A stretch of DNA of 64,000 nucleotides from Neptuniibacter halophilus (GTDB lineage: Bacteria; Pseudomonadota; Gammaproteobacteria; Pseudomonadales; Balneatricaceae). Position 1 is the first letter of the stretch. Every line of letters starts with the position of its first letter. Where the stretch lies: contig NZ_AP027292.1 of NCBI RefSeq assembly GCF_030295765.1, positions 868,001 through 932,000 of the forward strand, in the 5' to 3' direction. The notes below the pieces were generated by a model. It saw only the letters and a list, made by a program, of their open reading frames with translations, did not search any database and was not told where the DNA came from. Shown here in pieces: positions 30,723-40,276 of the stretch. The position numbers and the translations under genes were made by a program.

Positions 30723-30974
30723 TCAGACACGAACATTAATGATTGACCCGGGCTCACCCGGCTCGACTGCCTGCCCGACCACCTTAGTCGCAGCAGCCTC
30801 AACCTGAGTACCCGCAGCGGATTCAACCACAGCTTCATCCTGGGTTCGTCCGGTTGCCTGTTCAGGCTGATCCGGTTTACCGGAACCGGTCACATCGCCA
30901 GCAGCACGCGGCGCATTGTCGAGTCCCCGGTTAATTCCGATCAGTCCTGTCTGTTGAGCGTTTGTCACATTCAT
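30723..30974 (-). CDS. Small uncharacterised protein
   Basis: An 83-residue protein that I do not recognise. It is rich in Gly, Ala, Glu and Gln and probably mostly disordered, with a short hydrophobic end IINVRV. The ATG at 30974 is preceded by GAGGTG, a good ribosome site; a TTG four codons upstream overlaps that site and is rejected. It has no signal peptide or membrane segment. It sits directly upstream of the metalloprotease gene and may be transcribed with it. Function unknown. Confidence 0.6.
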   Translation of the reverse strand: MNVTNAQQTGLIGINRGLDNAPRAAGDVTGSGKPDQPEQATGRTQDEAVVESAAGTQVEAAATKVVGQAVEPGEPGSIINVRV

Positions 30975-31047
30975 GCCACACCTCAAATAATTCAGATACA
31001 GCTAGGGCAACAGTAATTATAGATCACCAGACGCGAATGTTCATATT

Positions 31048-31746
31048 TTAGCCAGCGCCCTGCTCGAATAATTTGTCCAGATCAATATATTCGGCAACGT
31101 TCTCTGGCAAAGGTTCCTCAAGATGAGGGATTTCAGCGATCAGGGGTGCACGTAACATGGCTTCGATGGTAGCCCGGTTCTCTTCATAGCGGGACATCTC
31201 CGGATCGATCCGGTTTGCCACCCAGCCCGCCAGACGCAAGCCATCCCGGGCAATACTCTCTGCCGTGAGCAGCGCATGATTAATACAACCCAGTTTCATG
31301 CCCACCACCATAATCACCGGGATATTCAAAAGTTTGGGGATGTTAGCCATGGTTTCACGGTGACTCAGCGGTACCCGCCAGCCCCCCGCGCCTTCAACCA
31401 GCGCAAAATCAGCAGGCTGCATCAGCGCTCCCTTGCACAAAGCAGCAATCCGATCAGCGCTCAACATCCGTTTCTCATCAATAGCGGCGATATGCGGCGC
31501 AATCGGGGGCTCAAAGGCTACCGGGTTAACCTGCTCGTAGGGCAACTTCAGTGATGCTGTTTCCTGCAACAGCAGCGCATCACCGTTACGCAACCCATCT
31601 TCTGTAGCGTCACAGCCCGCTGAGATCGGTTTCAGTCCCATCGAGGACATGCCCCGTGCATTCGCTGCCGCCAACAAACCGGCGGCGACAATGGTCTTAC
31701 CGGCATCCGTATCGGTGCCTGAGATAAAATAGGTGTGTTTAGCCAT
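31048..31746 (-). CDS. bioD: Dethiobiotin synthase
   Basis: Closes the ureido ring of dethiobiotin from 7,8-diaminononanoate, CO2 and ATP, the step before BioB. The 232-residue protein starts with FISGTDTDAGKTIVAAGLL, the P-loop of this family, and has EGAGGWRVPLS in the middle. It is the last gene of the bioB-F-H-C-D operon, 6 bases after bioC. No clear terminator follows. Confidence 0.95.
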   Translation of the reverse strand: MAKHTYFISGTDTDAGKTIVAAGLLAAANARGMSSMGLKPISAGCDATEDGLRNGDALLLQETASLKLPYEQVNPVAFEPPIAPHIAAIDEKRMLSADRIAALCKGALMQPADFALVEGAGGWRVPLSHRETMANIPKLLNIPVIMVVGMKLGCINHALLTAESIARDGLRLAGWVANRIDPEMSRYEENRATIEAMLRAPLIAEIPHLEEPLPENVAEYIDLDKLFEQGAG

Positions 31747-31752
31747 GCGGAT

Positions 31753-32547
31753 TTACTCCTGCTCTGCACGCTCAAATACGGCGTAATAAACCTGATACGT
31801 AGCGGGAAGATACCCGTCTGGATGACGCCGGGCTTCATAAGCCTCTTTGAAACGCTTTATCCGGGCGCGGCCGGTCAGCCCGGTCTGCTGCCCTGAATTC
31901 ATATTATGGGCGCCCAGTCCCTTCAGCTCATCAGTCAACTGCTTTAACTGGGCGTATTTCAGTACCTTAAAAACCTGATCTAACTGCACACAACGCAAGC
32001 CCGGCGGCAGCGCCTGATGCAGTGCCTCTGCCGGCAAAAACTGATTTACATGAGTGTAATCATCCGCCTGCTGCCATGCGTAACGCAGCTCTGATAATGT
32101 TTCAGGCCCCAGCGTGGCCACCACAAAACGGCCACCCGGTGATAACACCCGGTTAATCTCCCGCAGCAACTGAGGCAGATCCTCACACCACTGAATCGCG
32201 AGACTGGAAAAGATCAGATCCACCTGACCTGAAGCCAGTGGCAGCGCTTCAGCATCGGCACATAACCAACTCGCCTGTTCCGCAAAGCGATGGCTGCGCG
32301 CGTAACTCAACATGCCGAACGCCAGATCCAAATTGATGAGCTGAGCGTCCGGGTAGCGCGCTACCAGTTCCGGCGTGAAGTAACCGGTACCACTCCCCAG
32401 ATCCATTATCCGCTGCTGCGGTTGCTGAGGAAGGTACTGCAACAGCGCTGAACCCACTTCCCGCTGCAGCTCCGCCACACTGTCATAGGTGTGGGCGGCT
32501 TTACTGAAAGAGCTGGCTACGCGCTGTTTATCAATTAACTGTGTCAC
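31753..32547 (-). CDS. bioC: Malonyl-[acyl-carrier protein] O-methyltransferase
   Basis: Methylates malonyl-ACP so that it can enter fatty-acid synthesis as a primer for pimelate. The 264-residue SAM methyltransferase has motif I in IMDLGSGTGYFTPE and the LIFSSLAIQWCEDL segment. The start is a GTG that overlaps the bioH stop (GTGA), so the partner enzymes BioC and BioH are translationally coupled. Confidence 0.93.
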   Translation of the reverse strand: MTQLIDKQRVASSFSKAAHTYDSVAELQREVGSALLQYLPQQPQQRIMDLGSGTGYFTPELVARYPDAQLINLDLAFGMLSYARSHRFAEQASWLCADAEALPLASGQVDLIFSSLAIQWCEDLPQLLREINRVLSPGGRFVVATLGPETLSELRYAWQQADDYTHVNQFLPAEALHQALPPGLRCVQLDQVFKVLKYAQLKQLTDELKGLGAHNMNSGQQTGLTGRARIKRFKEAYEARRHPDGYLPATYQVYYAVFERAEQE

Positions 32548-33314
32548 GGTGCCAGAGGCTCCCTTAAGAACCCTGTCAGATCAGCACAGAGCTGCTCTCG
32601 ATGGGAATAGAATGGCAGATGCCCCGCTCCCGGATAGACAATCACCGGTTGTCCGCTCAGCGCTTCACAGGCTTCAGCCGCGGCAACCGGCACCAGCAGA
32701 TCCTGATCGCCAAATACCTGCAGTATTGGATGCTTCAGGCGACCGAGCAATGGACGCAGATCATCTCTCAGCAAACCCAGGCTTTCGATCGGTGCACTTG
32801 GTTCAGTTTCGCGCAGCAGTTGCTTCAGAAACTTCAGCGTTTCACGTCCCGCTTCAGCCCCTTGCGTCTGCAACATCACGAACCGGTTCAGGGTTTTACT
32901 GAGGTTTGCCTCAAGCCCCGCCTCAAATTCGGCATGGGTTGCTTCAGGCATCGCACAGGACCAGTCCGGCCGCTGCACAAAACAGGGATTGGAAGCAATC
33001 GTGACCAGCTTTTCTACCCGCTGCGGATAGCGTTCGGCAAACGCCAACGCCAGTTGCCCACCCATCGACCATCCCAGCCAGGAAGCCTGCTCAGGCGCCA
33101 CTTCAGCAAGGAGAGACAGTACCGCCTCACAGGTATAAGGTTGCGGAAAATCATAAGACCGCCCCAAACCCGGAAGGTCAATCAGGGTCAGGCTGAACGC
33201 TGATGCCAGACAATCAGCAAAGTCACCCCAGACCTGACTATTCATGCCCCAGCCGTGTAACAAAACCAACTCCGGCTTACCCGGATTTTCACGTCGCTCG
33301 TGGTAAAGACTCAT
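32544..33314 (-). CDS. bioH: Pimeloyl-[acyl-carrier protein] methyl ester esterase
   Basis: Removes the methyl group added by BioC to release pimeloyl-ACP. The 256-residue alpha/beta hydrolase has [10 protein letters not shown], the nucleophile elbow GWSMGGQLA, the catalytic Asp in FGDQDLLVP and the His in [10 protein letters not shown]. It overlaps bioF by four bases (ATGA) and bioC by four. Position in the operon removes doubt over the hydrolase family. Confidence 0.94.
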   Translation of the reverse strand: MSLYHERRENPGKPELVLLHGWGMNSQVWGDFADCLASAFSLTLIDLPGLGRSYDFPQPYTCEAVLSLLAEVAPEQASWLGWSMGGQLALAFAERYPQRVEKLVTIASNPCFVQRPDWSCAMPEATHAEFEAGLEANLSKTLNRFVMLQTQGAEAGRETLKFLKQLLRETEPSAPIESLGLLRDDLRPLLGRLKHPILQVFGDQDLLVPVAAAEACEALSGQPVIVYPGAGHLPFYSHREQLCADLTGFLREPLAP

Positions 33315-34483
33315 ATGACACCACGCTCCCGGGCAACCCGCTCCAGCGTATCCAACAGGCGCTGCACCTGTTGCTCAGTATGTGCCGCACTCAGGGTTAC
33401 CCTGAGGCGTGCACTTCCCGCAGGAACCGTTGGCGGACGAATCGCACTGATAAAGATCCCTTCGGCTTCCAGCGCCTGACTCATCGCCACCGCCTGATCG
33501 GATTCACCAATCAAAATCGGCTGTATCGGTGTTGGCGAGTCCATCAATGACAGGCCCATAGATTCACAACCCCGACGGAACTGAGTGATCAGGGCCTCCA
33601 GTTTGTCTCTGCGCCAGGTTTCACTGCGCAGCAGGCGCAGACTGGTCAACGTCGCCGCAGCCACCGCCGGAGGCATACTGGTGGTATAGATGTAAGTCCG
33701 GGCATGCTGAATCAGGGTTTCGATCAACTCCTCAGAACCGGCAACAAAAGCACCGGCTGTACCGAAGCCTTTCCCCAGCGTACCAACCAGCACCTGTAAC
33801 TTCTCGCCGGACAGAGAGAACTGCTCTGCACAACCACCGCCCTGCGCTCCGAGACAGCCAAAGCCGTGAGCATCATCCACCATCAGCCAGGCATCATGGC
33901 GCTGACAAACATCAGCCAGCGCCGGCAGGTCGGCCACATCACCGTCCATACTGAAAACACCATCGGTAACCACCAGCTTACGACGCGCCTCGGTTTTCCC
34001 GAGACGTTTATCGAGGCTAACAGGATCATTGTGCAGGTAACGCTGAAAACGCGCCCCGCTTAGCAGGCCTGCATCAAGCAGCGATGCGTGGTTCAGACGA
34101 TCCTGAAACACGGCATCCTGTTTGTCCAGCAGCGCATTCACCGCCCCCAGATTCGCCATATAGCCGGTAGAGAAAAGCAACGCGCGGGGCCGGCCGGTAA
34201 ACTCAGCCAGCGCCAGTTCCAGTTCGTGATGGGCCCGGCTATGGCCATTTACCAGATGAGAAGCACCACCGCCTACACCGTAAAGCTCTGCAGCCTGCTG
34301 GAAACTTTTGATCACTTCCGGGTGATTAGCCAACCCCAGATAATCGTTGGAACAGAACGCCAAGTATTCACGCCCATCAACCTGAACTACCGGTTGCTGC
34401 GGTGTTTCCAGCGTGCGCCGCTGGCGGTAAAGGGATGCCTGCTTCCGGGCCTGAAGCTCGGCAGAGAGAGAGTTAAAAGACAT
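33311..34483 (-). CDS. bioF: 8-amino-7-oxononanoate synthase
   Basis: A PLP enzyme that joins pimeloyl-ACP (or CoA) with alanine to give 8-amino-7-oxononanoate. The 390-residue protein shows [14 protein letters not shown] near the N-terminus, [24 protein letters not shown] and the PLP lysine in [13 protein letters not shown]. It lies 42 bases after bioB and is coupled to bioH. Confidence 0.96.
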   Translation of the reverse strand: MSFNSLSAELQARKQASLYRQRRTLETPQQPVVQVDGREYLAFCSNDYLGLANHPEVIKSFQQAAELYGVGGGASHLVNGHSRAHHELELALAEFTGRPRALLFSTGYMANLGAVNALLDKQDAVFQDRLNHASLLDAGLLSGARFQRYLHNDPVSLDKRLGKTEARRKLVVTDGVFSMDGDVADLPALADVCQRHDAWLMVDDAHGFGCLGAQGGGCAEQFSLSGEKLQVLVGTLGKGFGTAGAFVAGSEELIETLIQHARTYIYTTSMPPAVAAATLTSLRLLRSETWRRDKLEALITQFRRGCESMGLSLMDSPTPIQPILIGESDQAVAMSQALEAEGIFISAIRPPTVPAGSARLRVTLSAAHTEQQVQRLLDTLERVARERGVI

Positions 34484-34525
34484 AAGAATCTCATCAGAGA
34501 CCGGGAGACAGGCTCCCGGCCGACA

Positions 34526-35569
34526 TCAGGCTTCGTAGAAGACAGAGCTGTCCTGCTGTTTCTGCAGATCTTTCAGGATCGCGGCTTCCTGAGTTTCATC
34601 GTTATCGCCGATCCGCTGCTCCATGTTGATACCCAGTTTACGGAACAACTGCACATCACGATGAGTTTCCGGGTTTGGCGTCGTCAGCAGACATTCACCG
34701 TAGAAGATTGAGTTAGCACCGGCAAAGAATGTCATCGCCTGCATCTCATCACTCATTTTCTCACGTCCTGCGGACAGACGAACATGAGAGGCCGGCATCA
34801 TGATCCGTGCAACCGCGATGGTGCGGATAAAATCCAGATGATCCAGATCATCCACATTTTCCAGCGGCGTACCTGCTACTTTAACCAGCATGTTGATCGG
34901 AACACTTTCCGGCTGCACCGGCATGTTCGCCAACTGCATCAGCAATCCATAGCGATCCTGAGCGGTTTCACCCATACCGAGAATACCGCCACTGCAGATT
35001 TTCATCCCGGAATCACGCACATTCTGCAACGTATCCAGACGATCCTGATAGGTTCGCGTCGTAATAATTTTGTCGTAAAACTCAGGCGAGGTATCCAGAT
35101 TGTGGTTGTAATAATCCAGACCGGCATCAGCAAGCTGACTGGCTTTATCCTGATCCAGCATGCCCAGTGTCATGCAGGTTTCCAGCCCCAGTGCTTTAAC
35201 CTGCTTCACCATCTCAACCACGTAAGGCATGTCTTTATCTGCCGGGTGTTTCCAGGCTGCGCCCATACAGAAGCGGGTAGAACCGGTCGCCTTGGCTTTT
35301 TTAGCCTTTTCGATCACCTTTTCTACCTGCATCAGGCGCTCTTTTTCCAGACCGGTGTTGTAATGGCCGCTCTGCGGACAATATTTGCAATCTTCCGGAC
35401 AAGCGCCGGTTTTGATCGACAACAGCGTGCTGACCTGCACCTCATTCGGATCAAAGTTCTGCCGGTGCACGCTGTGCGCCTGAAACATCAGATCGTTAAA
35501 AGGCAGTTCAAACAGAGCTTTAACCTCTGCCTCTGTCCAGTCATGACGAATGGCACCCAACTGTTGCAT
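34526..35569 (-). CDS. bioB: Biotin synthase
   Basis: A radical-SAM enzyme that inserts sulfur into dethiobiotin. The 347-residue protein carries the CxxxCxxC cluster motif in [15 protein letters not shown] and the conserved [12 protein letters not shown] segment; the auxiliary 2Fe-2S cluster ligands lie in the barrel. It is the first gene of the operon. I looked for a BirA-type operator (paired TTGTAAACC-like halves) in the 109 bases before it and did not find one. Confidence 0.97.
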   Translation of the reverse strand: MQQLGAIRHDWTEAEVKALFELPFNDLMFQAHSVHRQNFDPNEVQVSTLLSIKTGACPEDCKYCPQSGHYNTGLEKERLMQVEKVIEKAKKAKATGSTRFCMGAAWKHPADKDMPYVVEMVKQVKALGLETCMTLGMLDQDKASQLADAGLDYYNHNLDTSPEFYDKIITTRTYQDRLDTLQNVRDSGMKICSGGILGMGETAQDRYGLLMQLANMPVQPESVPINMLVKVAGTPLENVDDLDHLDFIRTIAVARIMMPASHVRLSAGREKMSDEMQAMTFFAGANSIFYGECLLTTPNPETHRDVQLFRKLGINMEQRIGDNDETQEAAILKDLQKQQDSSVFYEA

Positions 35570-35678
35570 CTTGTCTTATCTCCGGGAAAATAGCCTGCAA
35601 GGCAGGAGGCCTTACCACAGCGTTTATTCTGAGTTGTATAGCCGCTCATTCTATCGGCACAGAGGGAGCTGTCAACCC

Positions 35679-36386
35679 ATGAAAACACCACCGGTTAACC
35701 TTAGGTCATTTTTTGACCTGTGCATTTTATGTCATCGCCGCTTCCATCCTGAACCCGGCAGTATTATCAATCTCTGCCCGGACTGCCTGTCCGATCTGCC
35801 CTGGCTCAGAAGCTGCTGCTCACGCTGCGCACTGCCTCTCCAATCCCCTAACCAGAATACGCTGCTGTGCGCACACTGCATCAGCCATCCACCCAGCTTT
35901 GATCGCATTCAATCCCCATTCCACTACCGCTTCCCCATTGATCACCTGATCACCCAGACCAAATATCAGAAACAGACCTGCTATATCAGCACGCTTGCAG
36001 AACTACTGTGGCATCACTGCGACATCCCCGACAGTGCAGATGCACTGATACCGGTTCCGATGCATCCTTACAGCCTGATCAGACGGGGCTTTAATCAGGC
36101 AGATTTGCTGGCCCGGCAGCTCAGCCGGCTATCCGGGATTCCACTCGCCAGCCATCTGATCCGCAAAACCCGCACAACCCATGCGCAGATGGGACTGAAC
36201 CGACAGCAGCGCCTGCGCAATCAGAAGGGAGCCTTTAACTGCAAGCGCTGCCCGGGGCTGCATCTGATTCTGATCGACGATGTAATGACCACCGGCGCGA
36301 CACTGGAAACCCTCAGCCACAGCCTTAAAAAGGCTGGTGCCCGACGGGTTGAAGCGATTACCTGCGCCCGGACAGATCAGTTCTGA
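35679..36386 (+). CDS. comF: ComF family protein (phosphoribosyltransferase fold)
   Basis: A 235-residue ComF/GntX-type protein. The N-terminus has two Cys pairs (CILC, CPDC, then CSRC and CAHC) of a zinc ribbon. The C-terminal part is a phosphoribosyltransferase-like domain with LILIDDVMTTGATLETLS. In naturally transformable relatives ComF is needed for DNA uptake into the cytosol, and gntX is the E. coli name. The ATG at 35679 has AGAGGGAG upstream; a longer frame starting inside bioB's leader is rejected. It is divergent from the biotin operon. Confidence 0.88.
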   Translation: MKTPPVNLRSFFDLCILCHRRFHPEPGSIINLCPDCLSDLPWLRSCCSRCALPLQSPNQNTLLCAHCISHPPSFDRIQSPFHYRFPIDHLITQTKYQKQTCYISTLAELLWHHCDIPDSADALIPVPMHPYSLIRRGFNQADLLARQLSRLSGIPLASHLIRKTRTTHAQMGLNRQQRLRNQKGAFNCKRCPGLHLILIDDVMTTGATLETLSHSLKKAGARRVEAITCARTDQF

Positions 36387-36499
36387 GCCGACAGATTGAT
36401 TATTTCCCCTTTTAGATCAAGAATTAAGTTCCGTAATAACGATATCGGCCGCGCCTGAAGGTGCTGCCGACTGGGCGCAGCGCGAATAAGGAGTAGCGG

Positions 36500-38128
36500 A
36501 TGAATCTGGGGCAGTTTGGAGACCTGGCTGGCGGCATCGGCCTGTTTTTGCTCGGTATGCACCTGATGACCAATGGCATGAAACAAGCCGCAGGGCAGGG
36601 CTTAAAACGCACCCTCCAGACAGCCACCAGCTCACCGCTGAAAGGGTTGCTTGCGGGCATTCTGATCACCGCGCTGGTGCAATCATCCAGCGCGGTTACC
36701 GTTGCCACCATCGGTTTCGTGAATGCCGGACTGTTACGACTGCGTCAGTCAATCACGGTGATATACGGCTGTAATATCGGTACCACCATGACCGGCTGGC
36801 TGGTTGCGCTGATCGGATTCAAACTCAAAATCAGCGCCTTTGCCCTGCCTTTGGTAGGTCTCGGTATGCTGATTAATCTCAGCGCCGGCGAAAACCGCCG
36901 CGGCCATTTTGGCATGGCCCTCGCCGGATTTGGCTTGTTTTTTATCGGACTGGATTTCCTCAAAGGCGCCTTCGACGGCCTTGAACAGCAACTGCCTCTG
37001 GAGCAGATCAGCCACGCGCCGGCAGGCCTCATCCTGTTCGTTGTGGCCGGATTTATCCTCACTTTCCTGATGCAGTCATCCTCGGCCGCCATGGCGATAA
37101 CCCTCTCCCTGACCGCCGCAGGTGCAATCCCGCTTCCCTCTGCCGGCGCACTGGTGATCGGCGCGAATTTAGGTACAACATCCACAGCCATGCTTTCGGT
37201 TATTGGTGCCACGTCCAATGCCAAACGTATTGCTGCAGCCCATGTGCTGTTTAATTTGCTGACCGGTATCGTCGGATTACTGATTCTTTTCCTGCTCGCC
37301 GGTTTTGCCCCGTCACAGAATGAAAGTGCCAATCTGGTTGTGCTGCTGGCAGCGTTCCATACCCTGTTTAACCTGATGGGTGTCGTTTTGATGTGGCCCC
37401 TGACAGACCGGCTGGAACAATTTCTTCAGCGCCGCTTCCGTTCTCAGGAGGAGCAGTTAAGCCAGCCACGCTATCTGGATGATACCGTACTCGCATCACC
37501 CGCTCTGGCCATCGAAGCCATGAGCCGGGAACTCAGCCGGGTCAGTGAAATGACTTCGGCCATGGCACGTGCCGCCATCAGCGCTGAACCTTCAGAAGTC
37601 GCTAAGCTCAAAGCATGGACCACCAGCCTGCAAGGATTAAATGACCAGATAGGCCGCTACAATCAGAAAATAGCTTTGGCCAACCTCACCGAAGAGATCA
37701 GTGCAGCCCTGCCCGTTGCCATGCGCATCTCCCGCTACTACAGCGAAATTGCCCGACTCTCGGCCCTGATGCCCAAGTATTATCCGATCTTTGAGCAGAT
37801 CACAGATCACTCGCTGCAAAAACTGCTCTATGAATACCAGCACGCAACAATTGAACTGATCGATAGCTGTGAAATTCATCCTCAGGTCGACAGCTCTGGG
37901 CTGGATAGCCGCCGCCTGATCCAGCAGATGGAAAAGCAATACCAGATACTGAAGTCTCATGTGATGGAAAGCAGTATCGCTGGCCGCATCAACCCGCAAG
38001 AGGGGATTGAATTACTCGAGGGGCTGAGTCATATTCACCGCCTCAGCGGTCAGGTTGAAAAAGCCTCGCGTTACTGGAGCAGCCTGACACCGATACAACC
38101 CCGCGAGCCGATCGCGGAGGCCGGATAA
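36500..38128 (+). CDS. Na/Pi cotransporter family protein
   Basis: A 542-residue membrane protein. The first 310 residues hold two Na/Pi-cotransporter repeats, each with the QSSSAVT/QSSSAAM motif (residues about 56-62 and 190-197) and several membrane segments. Residues about 330-540 are a soluble, helical PhoU-like domain. Family members such as E. coli YjbB export or import phosphate coupled to sodium. It ends 14 bases before trmO. The direction of transport cannot be told from sequence. Confidence 0.85.
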   Translation: MNLGQFGDLAGGIGLFLLGMHLMTNGMKQAAGQGLKRTLQTATSSPLKGLLAGILITALVQSSSAVTVATIGFVNAGLLRLRQSITVIYGCNIGTTMTGWLVALIGFKLKISAFALPLVGLGMLINLSAGENRRGHFGMALAGFGLFFIGLDFLKGAFDGLEQQLPLEQISHAPAGLILFVVAGFILTFLMQSSSAAMAITLSLTAAGAIPLPSAGALVIGANLGTTSTAMLSVIGATSNAKRIAAAHVLFNLLTGIVGLLILFLLAGFAPSQNESANLVVLLAAFHTLFNLMGVVLMWPLTDRLEQFLQRRFRSQEEQLSQPRYLDDTVLASPALAIEAMSRELSRVSEMTSAMARAAISAEPSEVAKLKAWTTSLQGLNDQIGRYNQKIALANLTEEISAALPVAMRISRYYSEIARLSALMPKYYPIFEQITDHSLQKLLYEYQHATIELIDSCEIHPQVDSSGLDSRRLIQQMEKQYQILKSHVMESSIAGRINPQEGIELLEGLSHIHRLSGQVEKASRYWSSLTPIQPREPIAEAG

Positions 38129-38142
38129 CCATTGGAAAGCCC

Positions 38143-38865
38143 ATGTCAGAGCCGTTTAGCTTTACCCCCGTTGCTACTGTCGCCAGTCCGTTCAAAGAGA
38201 AGTTTGGCATTCCCCGCCAGCCGGGGCTGGCCAGTAGCCTGATATCTCGCATTGTGTTGCAACCGGGATTTGATTCGGCGGACATGGTCCGCGGGCTCGA
38301 AGGCTGCAGTCATATCTGGCTATTATTCATCTTCAGTGAATGTGTCGACAAAGGCTGGCAACCCCTCGTCCGTCCGCCACGACTGGGCGGTAATAAAAAG
38401 CTCGGAGTCTTTGCAACCCGCTCGCCCTTCCGCCCCAATCCCGTTGGCCTGTCACCGGTCCGGTTGATTGCGATAGAGCAAGTGGCCGGCAAAGTGCAAC
38501 TGGTGGTGAGCGGCGCCGATCTGCTGGATGGCACGCCGATCATCGATATCAAACCCTACCTGCCCTATTCGGATCGGATCGACGAAGCTGAATTTGAACT
38601 GGCCGGGGAGATCAGCACCCTTTCGCAACCGGTTATTTTTGCTGACGCTGCCGATGCTTTCCTCAGCCAGAAAGAACGGGAATCCGACTTACCACTGAGG
38701 CTTCAGATCAGCGAACTGCTTAAATGCGATCCACGACCCGCCTACAAAAAGAATACGGCCGAACAAAGCTATGGCGTCCGTCTGCACGACTTTAACATCC
38801 GCTTCCGTATTACCGATGAAGCCATTATCGTGGACAGCATAGCAGCAGAAGCTGAGCAGCAATGA
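38143..38865 (+). CDS. trmO: tRNA (N6-threonylcarbamoyladenosine37-N6)-methyltransferase
   Basis: Methylates t6A37 to m6t6A in tRNA-Thr. The 240-residue protein belongs to the TrmO/YaeB family: an N-terminal beta-barrel SAM-binding domain with FKEKFGIPRQPGL, GCSHIWLLFIF and RSPFRPNPVGLSPVRL, and a C-terminal extension found in gammaproteobacteria. It follows the Na/Pi gene closely and is probably co-transcribed. Confidence 0.9.
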   Translation: MSEPFSFTPVATVASPFKEKFGIPRQPGLASSLISRIVLQPGFDSADMVRGLEGCSHIWLLFIFSECVDKGWQPLVRPPRLGGNKKLGVFATRSPFRPNPVGLSPVRLIAIEQVAGKVQLVVSGADLLDGTPIIDIKPYLPYSDRIDEAEFELAGEISTLSQPVIFADAADAFLSQKERESDLPLRLQISELLKCDPRPAYKKNTAEQSYGVRLHDFNIRFRITDEAIIVDSIAAEAEQQ

Positions 38866-38925
38866 TTCACCTTCGCTTAAGCCGTCTTCCCCTATGCTGT
38901 GCATAAATTACTGACAGGATTCATT

Positions 38926-39276
38926 ATGAAAACCATTCCCGGCCTGCTTCTGAGCAGCCTGTTGCTCTCACCCCTCGCCTCCGCTGACACTGACCTCAGT
39001 CAACTACAGCAGTGGCTGCAGCACCTCCCGGGCCTGCTCGAAGAGCGCAGTGAGACCGGGACCGCCTATCTGGATAACTACCTCCAATGCATGGATGACC
39101 AGCAGGCACTGAACAGCCAGCAGGATCCGACGGTTGGTCAGGTGATCGATAATATGCTGGATTCCACCAGCGCCTGCGCGCCGTTACTCGACGAGATGAT
39201 CCGCTCCATGACCGATCAGGACCCCGACACACTCAGTGAATCAGAAAAACGGAAACTGCTGGAAAAAAGTCTCTGA
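38926..39276 (+). CDS. Uncharacterised exported protein
   Basis: A 116-residue protein. Residues 1-20 are a clear signal peptide (MKTIPGLLLSSLLLSPLASA), and the mature part is acidic, helical and contains two Cys (LQCMDD and SACAPL) that could form a disulfide. No lipobox is present. The start at 38926 has ACAGGA upstream; a longer frame beginning at 38899 adds no conserved signal. I do not recognise the family. Confidence 0.65.
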   Translation: MKTIPGLLLSSLLLSPLASADTDLSQLQQWLQHLPGLLEERSETGTAYLDNYLQCMDDQQALNSQQDPTVGQVIDNMLDSTSACAPLLDEMIRSMTDQDPDTLSESEKRKLLEKSL

Positions 39277-39309
39277 CCCTAAAGCCCTCCAGACAACACT
39301 GCTCAATCT

Positions 39310-39338
39310 TTGACCAAAGTCTAATAACCGAGTAAAAT
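39310..39338 (+). promoter_or_regulatory. Strong sigma-70 promoter before the 56-residue gene
   Basis: TTGACC (39310-39315) and TAAAAT (39333-39338) are exactly 17 bases apart, among the best promoter matches I see in the window. The transcript would have a leader of about 85 bases before the ATG at 39430. Confidence 0.6.
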
Positions 39339-39429
39339 GCTGCGGCAATACAGGATCCCCTATTTCTTTCCTGCCGGGCATCGCTCAGGACGAGTCTTAT
39401 GCCAGCCGACAGCGAATTTTGAGGCCACA

Positions 39430-39600
39430 ATGACTAATACGTTCGACCATGTTGAAAACATGCTTGAGGAATCCAGTGCACTTTTCGAATGTTATCTGGA
39501 ACGGGTGATGGAATCCGAAAGCATCAACGATCTGATCAGCGCTTCGCACTGGTACACAGACGCCGTTTTCAGCCTGATGACTTACCCGACCCAGCGGTAA
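39430..39600 (+). CDS. Small uncharacterised protein (56 residues)
   Basis: A short acidic, helical protein with no signal peptide or membrane segment. The ATG at 39430 has GAGG five to six bases upstream. The frame would extend upstream to 39337, but that part overlaps the promoter's start site and looks non-coding. A near-consensus promoter before it and an intrinsic terminator 11 bases after it make this look like a free-standing gene. No family recognised. Confidence 0.6.
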   Translation: MTNTFDHVENMLEESSALFECYLERVMESESINDLISASHWYTDAVFSLMTYPTQR

Positions 39601-39611
39601 GTCCAATTGAT

Positions 39612-39639
39612 AAAAAAGGCCGCAAAAGCGGCCTTTTTT
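39612..39639. terminator. Bidirectional intrinsic terminator
   Basis: A 12-base-pair stem (six A, GGCCGC; GCGGCC, six T) with an AAAA loop. It serves the 56-residue gene on the plus strand and the hvf operon on the minus strand. Confidence 0.9.
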
Positions 39640-39647
39640 ATGCAGCA

Positions 39648-40256
39648 TCAGGACAAGGAACGAAAACGCTTAGCGATCCAGTAATCCAGACTGAACCAGC
39701 GACCACCTCCGGTAAAGAACAGGCTGAGCAGCATCACAAAATAGGTGATGGCAAACTCGATACCATTATTCAATATCACCACAGAACCTCGCCCGGTCAG
39801 CCAGTCATAATTGCCATACTCAGACAAAATACTTTTTGCCATACTCAGGCGCTCCTGCGCTTCCATTACCCGATCATTAGCCAGCCAGCTACTACCGTCT
39901 GCTATCGCCAGCCAGCCATTATCCCAGTGCACGGCAAACGCAGCGACCAGCATCGTCACCATCAGCGGGATACTGATCCAGCGAACGGCCAGACCCACGA
40001 TTAACAGCATCCCCCCGACAAACTCAGCTCCCGCCGCAAGCGCCACCATCAGTTCAGGGAAAGGCAGCCCCAGCCCCCACTCCGGATTACCAAACCAGGC
40101 AGCACTGTCCTCGAAATTGGACAACTTATTCCACCCCGCCTGCAGCAGAACCGGTGCCAGATACAGACGCAATAAAAGAGGCGCCACCCCGTCCAGACAG
40201 CGGCTTTTATCCAGCCCGTCCTGCAGGCGATTGAAAAAATTCACGATCATATTCAT
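39648..40256 (-). CDS. hvfX: DoxX-like membrane protein of the hvf RiPP cluster (HvfX type)
   Basis: A 202-residue inner-membrane protein with about four hydrophobic helices. The start MNMIVNFFNRLQDG is followed by LLLRLYLAPVLLQAGWNKL, typical of DoxX-family proteins; the central loop (about 118-150) is larger than in minimal DoxX. In related operons a DoxX protein accompanies the DUF692/DUF2063 maturases of copper-binding RiPPs and may supply electrons or aid metal handling at the membrane. It is the last gene of the operon, 20 bases after the DUF2063 gene. The role here is inferred from the neighbours. Confidence 0.82.
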   Translation of the reverse strand: MNMIVNFFNRLQDGLDKSRCLDGVAPLLLRLYLAPVLLQAGWNKLSNFEDSAAWFGNPEWGLGLPFPELMVALAAGAEFVGGMLLIVGLAVRWISIPLMVTMLVAAFAVHWDNGWLAIADGSSWLANDRVMEAQERLSMAKSILSEYGNYDWLTGRGSVVILNNGIEFAITYFVMLLSLFFTGGGRWFSLDYWIAKRFRSLS

Positions 40257-40276
40257 TGATAAATCCTATCTGCTTC

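Noticed and set aside
35570..35678. BirA-type operator before bioB
   Set aside because: No paired TTGTAAACC-like half-sites are visible here, and none in front of bioA at 42.4-42.7 kb.
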